64,000 bases of DNA, from NCBI GenBank assembly GCA_963589785.1, contig CAVAMJ010000004.1:86157-150156 (forward strand). The letters run 5' to 3'. A program made the translations under genes and the position numbers. The notes beneath the pieces were generated by a model. That model did not search any database. It worked only from the letters and a program-made list of their open reading frames with translations, and had not been told where the DNA came from. Shown here piece after piece: positions 48,989-57,466 of the stretch (position 1 is its first letter; each line of letters opens with the position of its first letter). This DNA is from SIG603 sp963589785 (GTDB lineage: Bacteria > Bacillota > Clostridia > Oscillospirales > Acutalibacteraceae).

Positions 48989-49008
48989 GTTTTTGCAATG
49001 AGGTAAAC

Positions 49009-49515
49009 GTGAAAAAAAGTGGCATAAGATGGCCGACTGTCGCACTTGAGCGTGTGACGGAGCTTACACCTGAATTCATTAAGAGTATGGGAATAAAGGC
49101 GGTTTTGCTCGATGTCGACAATACCATAACTTCATACATCTCGAAGGAACCTTTCCCCGGCAGCATAGAGCTTATAAGAAAGCTCGAGAGCGAGGGGATA
49201 AGCGTATATATCGTATCTAACAACAAGAGCAAGAAAAGAATTAAGGCGGTTGCGGAGAAATTTTCGCTTCCGTTTGTCAATATTGCAATGAAGCCGCTCC
49301 CCGTGGGATTTATCCGCGCGAAAAGAAAGCTTCATGTCAAATTCAGCGAGTGTCTTGTTGTGGGAGACCAGATATATACAGATATAATAGGTGCTAATTT
49401 GTGCGGAATGAAGTCGGTGCTTTTGACTCCGATTGAGCCCGAAAGTGGCTGGAGCTTTAAACTAAGAAGAAAGCACGAGAGAAAAATCCGCGAAGGCATG
49501 AAAAATTCCGATTGA
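49009..49515 (+). CDS. YqeG family HAD phosphatase
   Basis: A 168-residue HAD IIIA-type phosphatase starting at GTG 49009, behind GAGG. HAD motif I is LLDVDNTIT (nucleophile Asp), motif II is IVSNN, a Lys follows in NIAMKPLPVG, and motif IV is VVGDQIYTDIIGAN. The group includes YqeG, related to mitochondrial phosphatidylglycerophosphate phosphatase; the bacterial substrate is not certain. It ends four bases into the open frame of the next gene. Confidence 0.88.
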   Translation: MKKSGIRWPTVALERVTELTPEFIKSMGIKAVLLDVDNTITSYISKEPFPGSIELIRKLESEGISVYIVSNNKSKKRIKAVAEKFSLPFVNIAMKPLPVGFIRAKRKLHVKFSECLVVGDQIYTDIIGANLCGMKSVLLTPIEPESGWSFKLRRKHERKIREGMKNSD

Positions 49516-49532
49516 GTTTTGGGAGGTACAAA

Positions 49533-50618
49533 ATGAAAAATCCTGTTGAAAGAATCAGAGAAATACTTTTAAAAGATCATCCTGAAAGAGCAGCTGTTGT
49601 ATATACTCCGCACAACAGAAGATATTTGACGGAGTTCCCGTCCTCTGACGGCGCACTCGTCATCACAGGCGACGAGGCTGTCCTTTTCCAGGATTCAAGA
49701 TATGTCGAGGCTGCGGCAGAGCAGGCAAAGTACTGTGAGGTTCGCCCTTTCACAAACCTTTATGAGAGCGTAAACGAGGTAATCAAGAAGTCTGGCGCAA
49801 AAGAGGTTCTTCTCGAGACCCAGAAGCTCACCTATGCCGTTGCCGCAAGATTTGAAAAGGAATTTGCCTCTTTCGGAGTAAAGGCTGTTCTCGATTCTCA
49901 GCTTGATAATGCCTGCATCACTATGAGACAGATTAAGTCTCCTGAAGAGATCAAGAAAATGCAGGACGCTCAGGCTATCACAGACGCTACCTTTAAGCAC
50001 ATTCTCGGCTACCTCAAAGAGGGCGTAACAGAGAGAGAAATCGCTCTTGAGATTGAGTTCCACATGAGAAAATTAGGTGCAGAGGGCAATGCTTTCGATC
50101 CTATCGTTGTTTTCGGTACAAACTCCTCAAGACCGCACGGTGTTCCGGGTGACAAGAAGCTCGCTCCGGGTGATTTCGTAACAATGGACACAGGCGCTAT
50201 GAAGGCGGGCTACAACTCCGATATGACAAGAACAGTAGCATTCGGTTATGCAACAGACGAGATGAAGGCTCTCTATAATAAGGTTTTGGAGGCTCAGCTT
50301 GCTGTTATCGAGGCATTGAAGCCGGGCATGCGCTGCTGCGATGTTGATAAAATCGCAAGAGACATCATTGACGCAGTTCCTGAGTATAAGGGATACTTCG
50401 GTCACGGCTTAGGTCACGGAGTAGGCTTTGAAATTCACGAGTGGCCGAGATTCTCTCGCCTTGACGAGACAATCACACAGCCGGGCATGGTTATCACAGA
50501 TGAGCCGGGAATTTACATTCCGGGCAAGTTCGGCGTAAGAATCGAGGATATGCTTCTCGTCACAGAGGACGGCTGCAAGACCATGACAGGCTCACCTAAG
50601 GAGCTCATGGTTATCTAA
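49533..50618 (+). CDS. M24 family aminopeptidase P / Xaa-Pro dipeptidase
   Basis: A 361-residue creatinase-fold peptidase. The five metal ligands can be located: Asp in TMDTGAMKAGYNSDMTRT (two Asp), His in GHGLGHGVGFEIHE, and Glu residues in ITDEPGIYIPG and GVRIEDMLL. The N-terminal domain (about residues 1-125) is the creatinase-like module. Such enzymes cleave Xaa-Pro bonds, possibly in imported peptides. ATG 49533 follows GGGAGG. The yqeG-pepP-efp order is common in Firmicutes. Confidence 0.94.
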   Translation: MKNPVERIREILLKDHPERAAVVYTPHNRRYLTEFPSSDGALVITGDEAVLFQDSRYVEAAAEQAKYCEVRPFTNLYESVNEVIKKSGAKEVLLETQKLTYAVAARFEKEFASFGVKAVLDSQLDNACITMRQIKSPEEIKKMQDAQAITDATFKHILGYLKEGVTEREIALEIEFHMRKLGAEGNAFDPIVVFGTNSSRPHGVPGDKKLAPGDFVTMDTGAMKAGYNSDMTRTVAFGYATDEMKALYNKVLEAQLAVIEALKPGMRCCDVDKIARDIIDAVPEYKGYFGHGLGHGVGFEIHEWPRFSRLDETITQPGMVITDEPGIYIPGKFGVRIEDMLLVTEDGCKTMTGSPKELMVI

Positions 50619-50632
50619 GGATAAATTCACTC

Positions 50633-50661
50633 TTGCAATATACAGTGAAATACTGTAAAAT
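50633..50661 (+). promoter_or_regulatory. Promoter of efp with dyad in the spacer
   Basis: TTGCAA (50633-50638), 17-base spacer, TAAAAT (50656-50661). The spacer contains TACAGT-GAAAT-ACTGTA, an inverted repeat that could be a regulator site. Confidence 0.6.
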
Positions 50662-50713
50662 ATTAGAACAATACTATTATTTTGGAAATTAAAACTTTTG
50701 GAGGCAATATAAC

Positions 50714-51271
50714 ATGATTACAGCCAGTGATTTCAGAAACGGCAAGACTTTCGAGTATGAGGGAAAGCTCATGCAGGTTGTTGAGTTCCAGCACGTTAAG
50801 CCGGGTAAGGGCGCAGCTTTCGTTCGTACAAAGATGAAGAATATCGTAACAGGTGCTGTTACTGAGACATCTTTCAACCCGACAGCTAAGTTCCCTGAGG
50901 CTTTCATCGAGCGTAAGGATGTTGAGTATTCCTATGCTGACGGTGATCTTTACTACTTCATGGATACAGAAACATACGAGATGGAGCCAATCAGCGCTGA
51001 GAATCTACCTGAGAACTTCAAGTTCGTTAAGGAGAACGATCCTTGCACACTTCTCTCCTACAAGGGAAAGGTTTTCTCCGTTACAATTCCTAACTTTGTT
51101 GAGCTCGTTGTCACAGAGACAGAGCCGGGCGTAGCAGGTAACACAGCTACAAACACAACAAAGCCTGCAACACTCGAGACAGGTGCTATCGTTAAGGTTC
51201 CGCTTTTCATCTCTGAGGGCGAGAAGATTCAGATCGATACAAGAACAGGCGAGTACATGGGCAGAGCTTAA
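50714..51271 (+). CDS. efp: Elongation factor P
   Basis: A 185-residue three-beta-barrel protein. The domain I loop KPGKGAAF has Lys32 at its tip, the usual modification site. EF-P enters the E site of ribosomes stalled at consecutive prolines. The C-terminus (GEKIQIDTRTGEYMGR) is the conserved last barrel. GGAGGC precedes the ATG. The enzyme that modifies Lys32 is not seen nearby. Confidence 0.97.
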   Translation: MITASDFRNGKTFEYEGKLMQVVEFQHVKPGKGAAFVRTKMKNIVTGAVTETSFNPTAKFPEAFIERKDVEYSYADGDLYYFMDTETYEMEPISAENLPENFKFVKENDPCTLLSYKGKVFSVTIPNFVELVVTETEPGVAGNTATNTTKPATLETGAIVKVPLFISEGEKIQIDTRTGEYMGRA

Positions 51272-51322
51272 GCCCTGATGCCTAACGGTTAACGATATAT
51301 TTTCTGAAAGGGGTATATCACT

Positions 51323-51826
51323 ATGAACAATACCGAAAAAGCAGCATACATCAAGGGACTCATCGAGGGTCTCGGAATTGATGAAAGCACAAAAGAGGGA
51401 AAGGTGCTCATTAAGATTAGCGAGCTTCTTTCCGATATATCCAATGACCTGGATGACGTAGCCGAGGTTCTCGGTGAGGTTGAGGGTCAGGTAGACGAGA
51501 TTGACGAGGATCTCTCTGATCTCGAGGAGGAGTTCTACTTCGCTATCGAGGATGATGACGAGGATTTCGACGATTTCGAGGACTTTGAGGATGATGACGA
51601 TGCTCTCGAGGAGTGGGAAGACGAGGACGAGTACTTTGAGGTAACTTGCCCTGAGTGCGGAGACACAATCGAGCTGGGCAGCTCTATCCTTGACGAGGGT
51701 TCACTCAAGTGCCCTAACTGCGGCGCACTCATGGTTTTTGACTTTGAGGACACCAAGGACGAGGATGACGCAGAGGACGAAGAGGCTTCTGAGGAGTCTG
51801 AGGAAGAGAACGAGACTGAGGAATAA
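51323..51826 (+). CDS. CD1247-like acidic zinc-ribbon protein
   Basis: A 167-residue, extremely acidic protein. The N-terminal 65 residues are helical (EKAAYIKGLIEGLGIDES) and match the CD1247 N-terminal domain family, often found next to efp in Clostridia. Residues about 108-140 form a zinc ribbon, CPECG and CPNCG. Asp/Glu runs flank the ribbon on both sides. The acidity suggests binding to a basic partner such as a ribosomal protein, though this is inference. Function is unknown. Confidence 0.82.
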   Translation: MNNTEKAAYIKGLIEGLGIDESTKEGKVLIKISELLSDISNDLDDVAEVLGEVEGQVDEIDEDLSDLEEEFYFAIEDDDEDFDDFEDFEDDDDALEEWEDEDEYFEVTCPECGDTIELGSSILDEGSLKCPNCGALMVFDFEDTKDEDDAEDEEASEESEEENETEE

Positions 51827-51857
51827 TCTCATTTACTCATTCTTGAATAAAAAAATT

Positions 51858-51888
51858 ATCAGCCGTTCGTTTGAGCGGCTGATTTTTT
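51858..51888 (+). terminator. Bidirectional terminator between convergent genes
   Basis: ATCAGCCG pairs with CGGCTGAT around a 9-10 base loop. A T run follows on the plus strand and an A run precedes it, so it also serves the minus-strand lipoprotein gene. Confidence 0.85.
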
Positions 51889-51903
51889 ATGTGTGTATGC
51901 GGA

Positions 51904-52923
51904 TTAGTCCGGCTTTCTTTCTTCTTTTGGTGGCTGTTCGCTGTCGGGGAAGGAGTCCTCAAGCTGTTCGAAGTGCTCTGCTTTTCTGTCGGTGAAGTCG
52001 GATTCATAGTAGTAGGTTTCTCCGCTTGGATTGACGCCACGCTTGAGAACCTCCCAGTTTTGAGAGAGAAGATAGCTTTTTGTTATCTCACGGTTCCATT
52101 CTATCATGCAGTCCTCATAGTCACGGTTGCACTCGACAACATAAATAGCAGTATCGGTTTTTGCTATAACAGTGACCGAATGTTCTGCACTGATAAATCT
52201 GATATGGTCGCCGACTTCGATGTCGTCCCAGTCATATGAAATATAAATCGGAGTTTCTTCGCCCCAGAGGAAATCGCTTATCATGCTTGCAAAGCCAAGG
52301 CACTGAATGTTGTCACCCTCATAGGAGAACATATTCTTCGTGATTCCGTTGTACGCATTGCACCAGTAGTCGGAGTATGAGCCGAAGTTTGAGCATGGAG
52401 TCGTGCTGATGTGCATGGCGGCTTGATATTTGCTCTCGTTTTCGGTGTCTTGAGCATCATGAGAGTTCCAGTAAGAGCCGGCGGGAAAAAACTGCTTTAA
52501 AAGTGAGATTTTCTCCGTTATGGTGAGGCTTGCATACGCTGACGAGAAAATAGTGCCTTCTTTTTCGGGGTCGTCTTCAATTTCTGCTGATTTGCTTTCT
52601 TCACTCTCTGCACTTTCGTCACTATTTTCACTGTTTTCGGTTGCTTCGCTTTCTTCGGCGCTTTTGTTGTTTTCACTGCTTTCGGTGGGAGATTTGCTGA
52701 CAGATGTTTTGCTTTCAGAGACTTCACTATTATCGTCGGCGGTTTCTGCGGTAGCATCTTCGTCCGTGGTGAGTTCTTTTAGATCATCGTGGTCTATGGC
52801 ATAGTATGTGGCTGAAGTTTTTGCTTTGGCTGCGGTACAGCCGCTTAGCATAGCCGCACAAATGATTAAAGCAAGTGAGGCGCTAAGCCCTTGCTTTAGT
52901 TTTGATTTGATTGCTTTTTTCAA
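51904..52923 (-). CDS. Lipoprotein with possible cysteine-peptidase-like domain
   Basis: A 339-residue lipoprotein. TTG 52923 follows AGGAGA by 6 bases and gives a textbook signal (MKKAIKSKLKQGLSASLALI, then lipobox LSGC, Cys29). The open frame reaches 87 codons further without support. A long Ser/Glu/Asp linker (about residues 45-130) leads to a C-terminal domain with QCLGFASMISDFLWG and, later, GDHIRFISAEHSVTVI. A Cys before an alpha helix and a His at the start of a strand suggest a papain-like NlpC/P60 or CHAP-like fold, but this is not proven. Confidence 0.75.
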   Translation of the reverse strand: MKKAIKSKLKQGLSASLALIICAAMLSGCTAAKAKTSATYYAIDHDDLKELTTDEDATAETADDNSEVSESKTSVSKSPTESSENNKSAEESEATENSENSDESAESEESKSAEIEDDPEKEGTIFSSAYASLTITEKISLLKQFFPAGSYWNSHDAQDTENESKYQAAMHISTTPCSNFGSYSDYWCNAYNGITKNMFSYEGDNIQCLGFASMISDFLWGEETPIYISYDWDDIEVGDHIRFISAEHSVTVIAKTDTAIYVVECNRDYEDCMIEWNREITKSYLLSQNWEVLKRGVNPSGETYYYESDFTDRKAEHFEQLEDSFPDSEQPPKEERKPD

Positions 52924-53297
52924 AGTCTTTCTCCTGATATATACATTTTGATTAGGTGATAATTTATCTTTTCTGTAAAAATTATCGGTTTTGATTGTGA
53001 AGAAATAGTGAATAAAAAAAGAGAGATATGCAAAAAACAAGGCATTAAATGTAACTGTTTTGCAAAAATAAACAGAACGAATATTAAACGGGTATTTATT
53101 TTTCTCTGTTTCTGAATTAATGATAACATTAATCTCGAGATTAAACTCAAGATAGATTTGCTTTGTTTTGCAACTATTTTGCATAGGGCTTTGCGGAAGC
53201 TTGAGAGGCTTCGAAGATTGATAAAATTAAACTTTCGTGATATTATCAACTAAATAATAAATACAGAACTTAAATTTAAATTAAATATGAGGTATAC
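52924..53297. other. Divergent intergenic region, AT-rich
   Basis: About 370 bases between the lipoprotein (minus) and RNase H (plus). It should contain promoters for both, but I cannot pick a confident pair. No gene is supported. Confidence 0.4.
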
Positions 53298-53924
53298 ATG
53301 GCTCAGAAATTTTATGCGGTAAAGAACGGAAGAAAAACTGGAATATTCCTTACTTGGAACGAATGTAAGGAGCAGATAAACGGCTTTTCTTCTGCAGTTT
53401 ATAAATCATTCCTCACGAGAGAGGAAGCCGAAAATTATCTTGCGGCAGGGGAAAAAGAGAAGGAGAACTTGTCGACTGTCTCAAGTGGCGAGGTGCCCGA
53501 TTCAAGCGAAAGGGCGATTGCCTATGTGGACGGAAGCTACAAAAAAGCCACAAAGGAGTTTTCTTGCGGTGCGGTTCTCTTTTGGCACGGAAAGGCACTG
53601 AAGTTCTCCAAAAAATACGATGATCCCACTATGGCTTCAATGAGAAATGTTGCCGGCGAGATAATGGGAAGCGTCTCCGTGATAAATTATTGCCTGAGAA
53701 ACGACATTCCCGAGATAGTCATTTTCCACGATTACGAGGGTGTCGCAAGGTGGGCAAACGGTGAGTGGAAAGCAAACCTTGATGCAACAAAGGCATACAA
53801 GGATTTTTGCGACAATGCAAGAACTAAAATGAAAATAAGCTTCGTCAAGGTCAAGGGCCATTCGGGAGACAGATTCAACGATATGGCAGATGCTCTTGCA
53901 AAACAGGCGCTTGGGATAGGCTGA
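53298..53924 (+). CDS. Ribonuclease H with N-terminal viroplasmin-like domain
   Basis: A 208-residue protein. Residues 1-50 (KFYAVKNGRKTGIFLTWNEC, ...FLTREEAENYL) form the caulimovirus viroplasmin-like hybrid-binding domain of eukaryote-like RNase H1. Residues about 72-205 are the catalytic domain with AYVDGSY (first Asp), NVAGEIMGS (Glu), FHDYEGVARW (Asp), KVKGHSGDRFND (His, Asp) and MADALAKQA. It degrades RNA in RNA-DNA hybrids. All catalytic residues are present. Confidence 0.93.
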   Translation: MAQKFYAVKNGRKTGIFLTWNECKEQINGFSSAVYKSFLTREEAENYLAAGEKEKENLSTVSSGEVPDSSERAIAYVDGSYKKATKEFSCGAVLFWHGKALKFSKKYDDPTMASMRNVAGEIMGSVSVINYCLRNDIPEIVIFHDYEGVARWANGEWKANLDATKAYKDFCDNARTKMKISFVKVKGHSGDRFNDMADALAKQALGIG

Positions 53925-54050
53925 GAATATTAGGTAAAGACGGTGTAAATTTACGGCTTCACAATTTTACCAAAAAAGTATTTATTTAATATAGAAAATG
54001 TGTTAAAATCAACTTAGCGCAAGCGTATGAACCAGACAGGAGGAATGATG

Positions 54051-55016
54051 ATGGCAGAATATTCCATCGCATTATCAAAAATTATAGAGGAGCTCGGCCT
54101 TGATGCGGTTTATCTACCGAAAAGTGCCGAGGAAATAGGCGTATCAACAGCAGAAGTCAACCGTCCCGGTGTCGAGTTCTCGGGATTTACTTCCTTTTTC
54201 GACAACAAGAGAATTTCTATCATCGGAATGGGAGAAATGGCACTTCTTTTAAGCTATGACGAGGAGAAGAGAAACACCATAATCAAGCGTTACATGGAGC
54301 TTGAGCCGAAGGCTGTTATTTTCACACGTGGTCTTGATATTTCCGATTATTTCCTACAGTGTGCACAAGAGAACAATGTCCCCATGCTCAGAAGTGAACA
54401 GACTACATCGGACGTTTTCGCAACATTGGTACAGTTCCTTTCCGATGAGCTTGCTCCGAGAGTTACCCGTCACGGTGTTTTGGTCGAGGTCTACGGCGAG
54501 GGTGTTTTGATTGTCGGCGACAGCGGAGTAGGAAAGAGCGAGACGGCAATTGAGCTTATCAAGCGTGGTCACAGACTTGTAGCTGATGATGCGGTCGAGA
54601 TAAGAAGATTTAACAATAACGTCCTTATGGGAAAGGCTCCCGAGAATATCCGCCACTTTATCGAGCTTCGCGGTATAGGAATTATCAACGCAAGAAGACT
54701 TTTCGGTATGGGCGCTATCAAGCTTAAAAAGGATATAGACATCATTGTAAGCCTTGAAAACTGGGATCCCGACAAGGTATATGACCGAATGGGCGTTGAC
54801 AGCGAATATACTGAAATTCTCGGAGTTGAGGTTCCTGTTATAACCGTTCCGATTAAGCCGGGCAGAAACACAGCTGTTATCATCGAGGTTGCGGCTATGA
54901 ACCACAGACAGAAGAAAATGGGCTACAATGCCGCCACGGAGCTTCTTTCTAATCTCGGTGTCGATGTTTCCACAATGCCTGTTCAGAAGAAGAAAAAGGA
55001 TTTGAGCAATATCTGA
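54051..55016 (+). CDS. hprK: HPr kinase/phosphorylase
   Basis: A 321-residue HprK. The P-loop GDSGVGKSETAIELIKRG and the signature ELRGIGIINARRLFG are clear, and the catalytic His is in TRHGVLVEVYGEGV. HprK phosphorylates and dephosphorylates Ser46 of HPr and controls carbon catabolite repression in Firmicutes. Three in-frame ATGs follow AGGAGG; the third (54051) has the best spacing. Its stop codon shares bases with the next start. No ptsH is in the window. Confidence 0.96.
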   Translation: MAEYSIALSKIIEELGLDAVYLPKSAEEIGVSTAEVNRPGVEFSGFTSFFDNKRISIIGMGEMALLLSYDEEKRNTIIKRYMELEPKAVIFTRGLDISDYFLQCAQENNVPMLRSEQTTSDVFATLVQFLSDELAPRVTRHGVLVEVYGEGVLIVGDSGVGKSETAIELIKRGHRLVADDAVEIRRFNNNVLMGKAPENIRHFIELRGIGIINARRLFGMGAIKLKKDIDIIVSLENWDPDKVYDRMGVDSEYTEILGVEVPVITVPIKPGRNTAVIIEVAAMNHRQKKMGYNAATELLSNLGVDVSTMPVQKKKKDLSNI

Positions 55017-55699
55017 TGTACAAGTATATTTTAATGGACAACGACGGCACGCTTATGGATTTTGCCCGTGCGCAGTCAAAGGCAATAGAGCTTGCATGGA
55101 ACGAGAGCGAGACGATAAGCCCGAAAAAATATTCACCGTCACTCGGAGAAATCTATGACAGAGTGAATGACTCATGGTGGAAGAAGCTCGAAAGAGGCGA
55201 ATGTACCAAAAAAGAACTGACAACGGGAAGATTTCGTGAGTTTCTCAAAGAAGCGGGAGTAAGCGGTGACGAAAACGAGATAGCAAAGCTTTATGAAGAA
55301 AATCTCTCAAGGCAGAAATTTCTGCTTCCCGGAGCAGTCGAAAAAATGCGAGAGCTTAGCGAAAAATATCGTGTTTTCATCATCACGAACGGAATAGCGT
55401 TTGTTCAGCACGGCAGACTTGACGACTGCGAATTCACTCCGTATTTTGAGAAAATGTATGTTTCTGAGGAAACGGGTTTTGCTAAGCCCGACAAGAGATA
55501 TTTTGACTATGTTTTAGCCGATATAGGCGACAGCGATTTATCTTCCTATCTTGTGGTGGGCGATTCGTTATCGTCTGACATAAAGGGTGCGATGAATGCG
55601 GGCATAGATGCCGTGTGGATAAATCCCGACGAAAAGCCCTTGCCAAGCGGAATAAATGTCAAATATCAGATAAAGAGCATAGCAGAACTTGATATTTGA
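55016..55699 (+). CDS. HAD phosphatase, YjjG/YfnB-like nucleotidase
   Basis: A 227-residue HAD hydrolase with motif I MDNDGTLMDF (two Asp), a helical cap, motif II FIITNG, Lys in GFAKPDKRYFDYVL and motif IV VVGDSLSSDIKGAMNAG. The layout and length match YjjG, a phosphatase for non-canonical pyrimidine nucleotides. The start overlaps the hprK stop (TGATG), so the two are coupled. A pgm-beta-like or PpaX-type role is an alternative because ppaX sits near hprK in Bacillus. Confidence 0.87.
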   Translation: MYKYILMDNDGTLMDFARAQSKAIELAWNESETISPKKYSPSLGEIYDRVNDSWWKKLERGECTKKELTTGRFREFLKEAGVSGDENEIAKLYEENLSRQKFLLPGAVEKMRELSEKYRVFIITNGIAFVQHGRLDDCEFTPYFEKMYVSEETGFAKPDKRYFDYVLADIGDSDLSSYLVVGDSLSSDIKGAMNAGIDAVWINPDEKPLPSGINVKYQIKSIAELDI

Positions 55700-55731
55700 C
55701 TTAAAAGAATATTCAAAATTAATTTATACTT

Positions 55732-55760
55732 TTGACTTTATTTAGAGTAAGGAGTATATT
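55732..55760 (+). promoter_or_regulatory. Promoter of the acidic-tail protein
   Basis: TTGACT (55732-55737), 17-base spacer, TATATT (55755-55760). Confidence 0.65.
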
Positions 55761-55798
55761 ATTATTAGATTACAGAATCATGAAAGGTGGTTTATAAG

Positions 55799-56350
55799 AT
55801 GGGATTCATTAAGAATGCAATAAGCATTGCAGCAGCAGGTGTTGCGGCAGCAGGTGCTATTAAGGTGGCAAAGAGATACCAGGAAAACAGAACTCTCGAT
55901 CAGGTGGCTGCAGGTGCAGGCGGAAATCCTTCCAAGAAGGAGACAAGCGAGATTATCGGTGATATTGCAAGAGCTACAACAGAGGTTGTCGAAGAGGCAG
56001 GCGTAGTTGTTCTCGATACAGTTTATTCCGTATCGGATAAGGTCAAGGAGCAGATTGCCGCTAAGAAGGCAGAGCTTGCAGAAGAGCGTGAGAACGCTGA
56101 GACCGATGAGGATATTCTTGAGGAAGAGGGCGTAATCAAGTCCGACGACGGCGACATCGAGATTGAGATTGTCGTTGAGCCTGAGGATGAGGAGAAGTCC
56201 GAGCCTGAAGCTGAGACAGAGACAGAGCCTGAGAAGACCGAAGAGGCTGAAGAAGAGCCAAAGGCAGAGACAGAGGAAGTTCCTGCTGAGGAAGAGAAAA
56301 CAGCCGATGAGGAAGAGGAAGTCGAAATCAAGATCGAGGACGAGGAATAA
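55799..56350 (+). CDS. Protein with hydrophobic N-terminus and long acidic tail
   Basis: A 183-residue protein. Residues 1-25 are hydrophobic and Ala-rich (FIKNAISIAAAGVAAAGAIK), then comes a helical region to about residue 100. The last 80 residues are Glu/Pro/Thr-rich repeats such as ETETEPEKTEEAEEEPK. ATG 55799 follows AAAGGTGG by 8 bases. It resembles small YtxH-like or gas-vesicle-like accessory proteins in composition only; I recognise no family. Membrane association is likely. Confidence 0.7.
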   Translation: MGFIKNAISIAAAGVAAAGAIKVAKRYQENRTLDQVAAGAGGNPSKKETSEIIGDIARATTEVVEEAGVVVLDTVYSVSDKVKEQIAAKKAELAEERENAETDEDILEEEGVIKSDDGDIEIEIVVEPEDEEKSEPEAETETEPEKTEEAEEEPKAETEEVPAEEEKTADEEEEVEIKIEDEE

Positions 56351-56391
56351 TTTTCCGCTTTTTTCGGTAAGCTAAAATAAATAGTTATTTG

Positions 56392-56424
56392 CGCAGAGCT
56401 TAGAAATAGGCTCTGCGTTTTTTT
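56392..56424 (+). terminator. Terminator of the acidic-tail protein gene
   Basis: CGCAGAGC pairs perfectly with GCTCTGCG, followed by seven T. Confidence 0.9.
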
Positions 56425-56447
56425 GTGAAAAACCACAATACTTCATA

Positions 56448-56476
56448 TTGATAACCATAAATTTCACTGATAGAAT
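56448..56476 (+). promoter_or_regulatory. Promoter of the TIM-barrel isomerase gene
   Basis: TTGATA (56448-56453), 17-base spacer, TAGAAT (56471-56476). Confidence 0.6.
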
Positions 56477-56518
56477 AAAGGTAAGTTAATCCTGTTAACT
56501 ATGAAAGGTGTGTGGAAA

Positions 56519-57370
56519 ATGGATAATACAAATAAGCTTAAGCTTTCGACATTCTATATTCATGTAATGGAGGGCGCTGAGCAGTCAGGGATTTCGATTG
56601 ATGAGGCAATTGAAAGAGTTAAGGCAATGGGCTACACGGCTTTTGACATCGGTTACAGACAAAACTGGATTCCCGTTCCCACCGAGGAGGTTATCGAGAA
56701 AATTCATGCTCACGGTATGAAGATAGCAAATTTCTTCGTGAATGCCGATTTTGCACATGAATTTGACAGAGAGTGGTTCGAGGGCTGTATCGACTGCATA
56801 GCAAAGTCTGATACGAATTTATTACAGCTTACCCCGGGACTTTTCGGCAAGGACGACAACAGAGAAGAGGCACTCGAAAAAATGATTGCCGCTCAAAAAG
56901 AAGTTGTCGCAATGGGCAAGGAAAAGGGCGTTATCGTCACGGCGGAGGACTTTGACCACATCGATTCTCCTATTAACACGATAAGAGGAATGGAGAACTT
57001 TTTTGATAAAATCCCAGACCTCGGATTTACCTTTGATACGGGTAACTTTTTCCTCATGGAAGAGAATTGTCTCGATGCATTTGAGCTTTTCAAGGATAGA
57101 CTTCATCATGTTCACCTGAAGGACAGAGCACTTGTGCCGTTTGATGAAAACGAACTCGACAAGGAAACCTACACGGGAAAGAAAATGTACGCTTCTCCTG
57201 CCGGCTACGGAGTGGTTGACATGAAAAAATGCATTGAGCTCATCAAATCGACAGGCTATGACGGCTATTTGGCAGTTGAGCATTTCTGTGCGAAAAATCA
57301 ACTTGATTATCTCGAGAAATCGGCGGAGTTTGTCAAGAAAGCTTGGAACAATGGTGAAAAAAGCACATAG
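56519..57370 (+). CDS. Sugar phosphate isomerase/epimerase family protein
   Basis: A 283-residue xylose-isomerase-like TIM barrel. Likely metal ligands are Glu in VIVTAEDFD, Asp in LGFTFDTGNFF, His in HHVHLKD and Glu in YLAVEHF. The substrate of this large group, which includes sugar epimerases and inosose dehydratases, cannot be predicted. ATG 56519 follows AAAGGTG; an ATG at 56501 overlaps that site. An old-yellow-enzyme gene follows on the same strand. Confidence 0.88.
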   Translation: MDNTNKLKLSTFYIHVMEGAEQSGISIDEAIERVKAMGYTAFDIGYRQNWIPVPTEEVIEKIHAHGMKIANFFVNADFAHEFDREWFEGCIDCIAKSDTNLLQLTPGLFGKDDNREEALEKMIAAQKEVVAMGKEKGVIVTAEDFDHIDSPINTIRGMENFFDKIPDLGFTFDTGNFFLMEENCLDAFELFKDRLHHVHLKDRALVPFDENELDKETYTGKKMYASPAGYGVVDMKKCIELIKSTGYDGYLAVEHFCAKNQLDYLEKSAEFVKKAWNNGEKST

Positions 57371-57412
57371 GGGCAATATTTGAACAGCTGTTTTGCTGAG
57401 CTAAAATTAATA

Positions 57413-57441
57413 TTTACAGAGAAGTACAGCTATGCTACAAT
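57413..57441 (+). promoter_or_regulatory. Promoter of the OYE-family gene
   Basis: TTTACA (57413-57418), 17-base spacer, TACAAT (57436-57441). It supports translation starting at 57467 rather than at 57380. Confidence 0.6.
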
Positions 57442-57466
57442 TCAAATAGGGAACATGGAGGATATT

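Noticed and set aside
49512..49532. Start of the M24 peptidase at 49512
   Set aside because: It would overlap the YqeG gene; ATG 49533 follows GGGAGG with normal spacing.
56163..56375. Arg/Ser-rich frame inside the acidic-tail protein
   Set aside because: Frame-shifted reading of Glu-rich GAG/GAA repeats.
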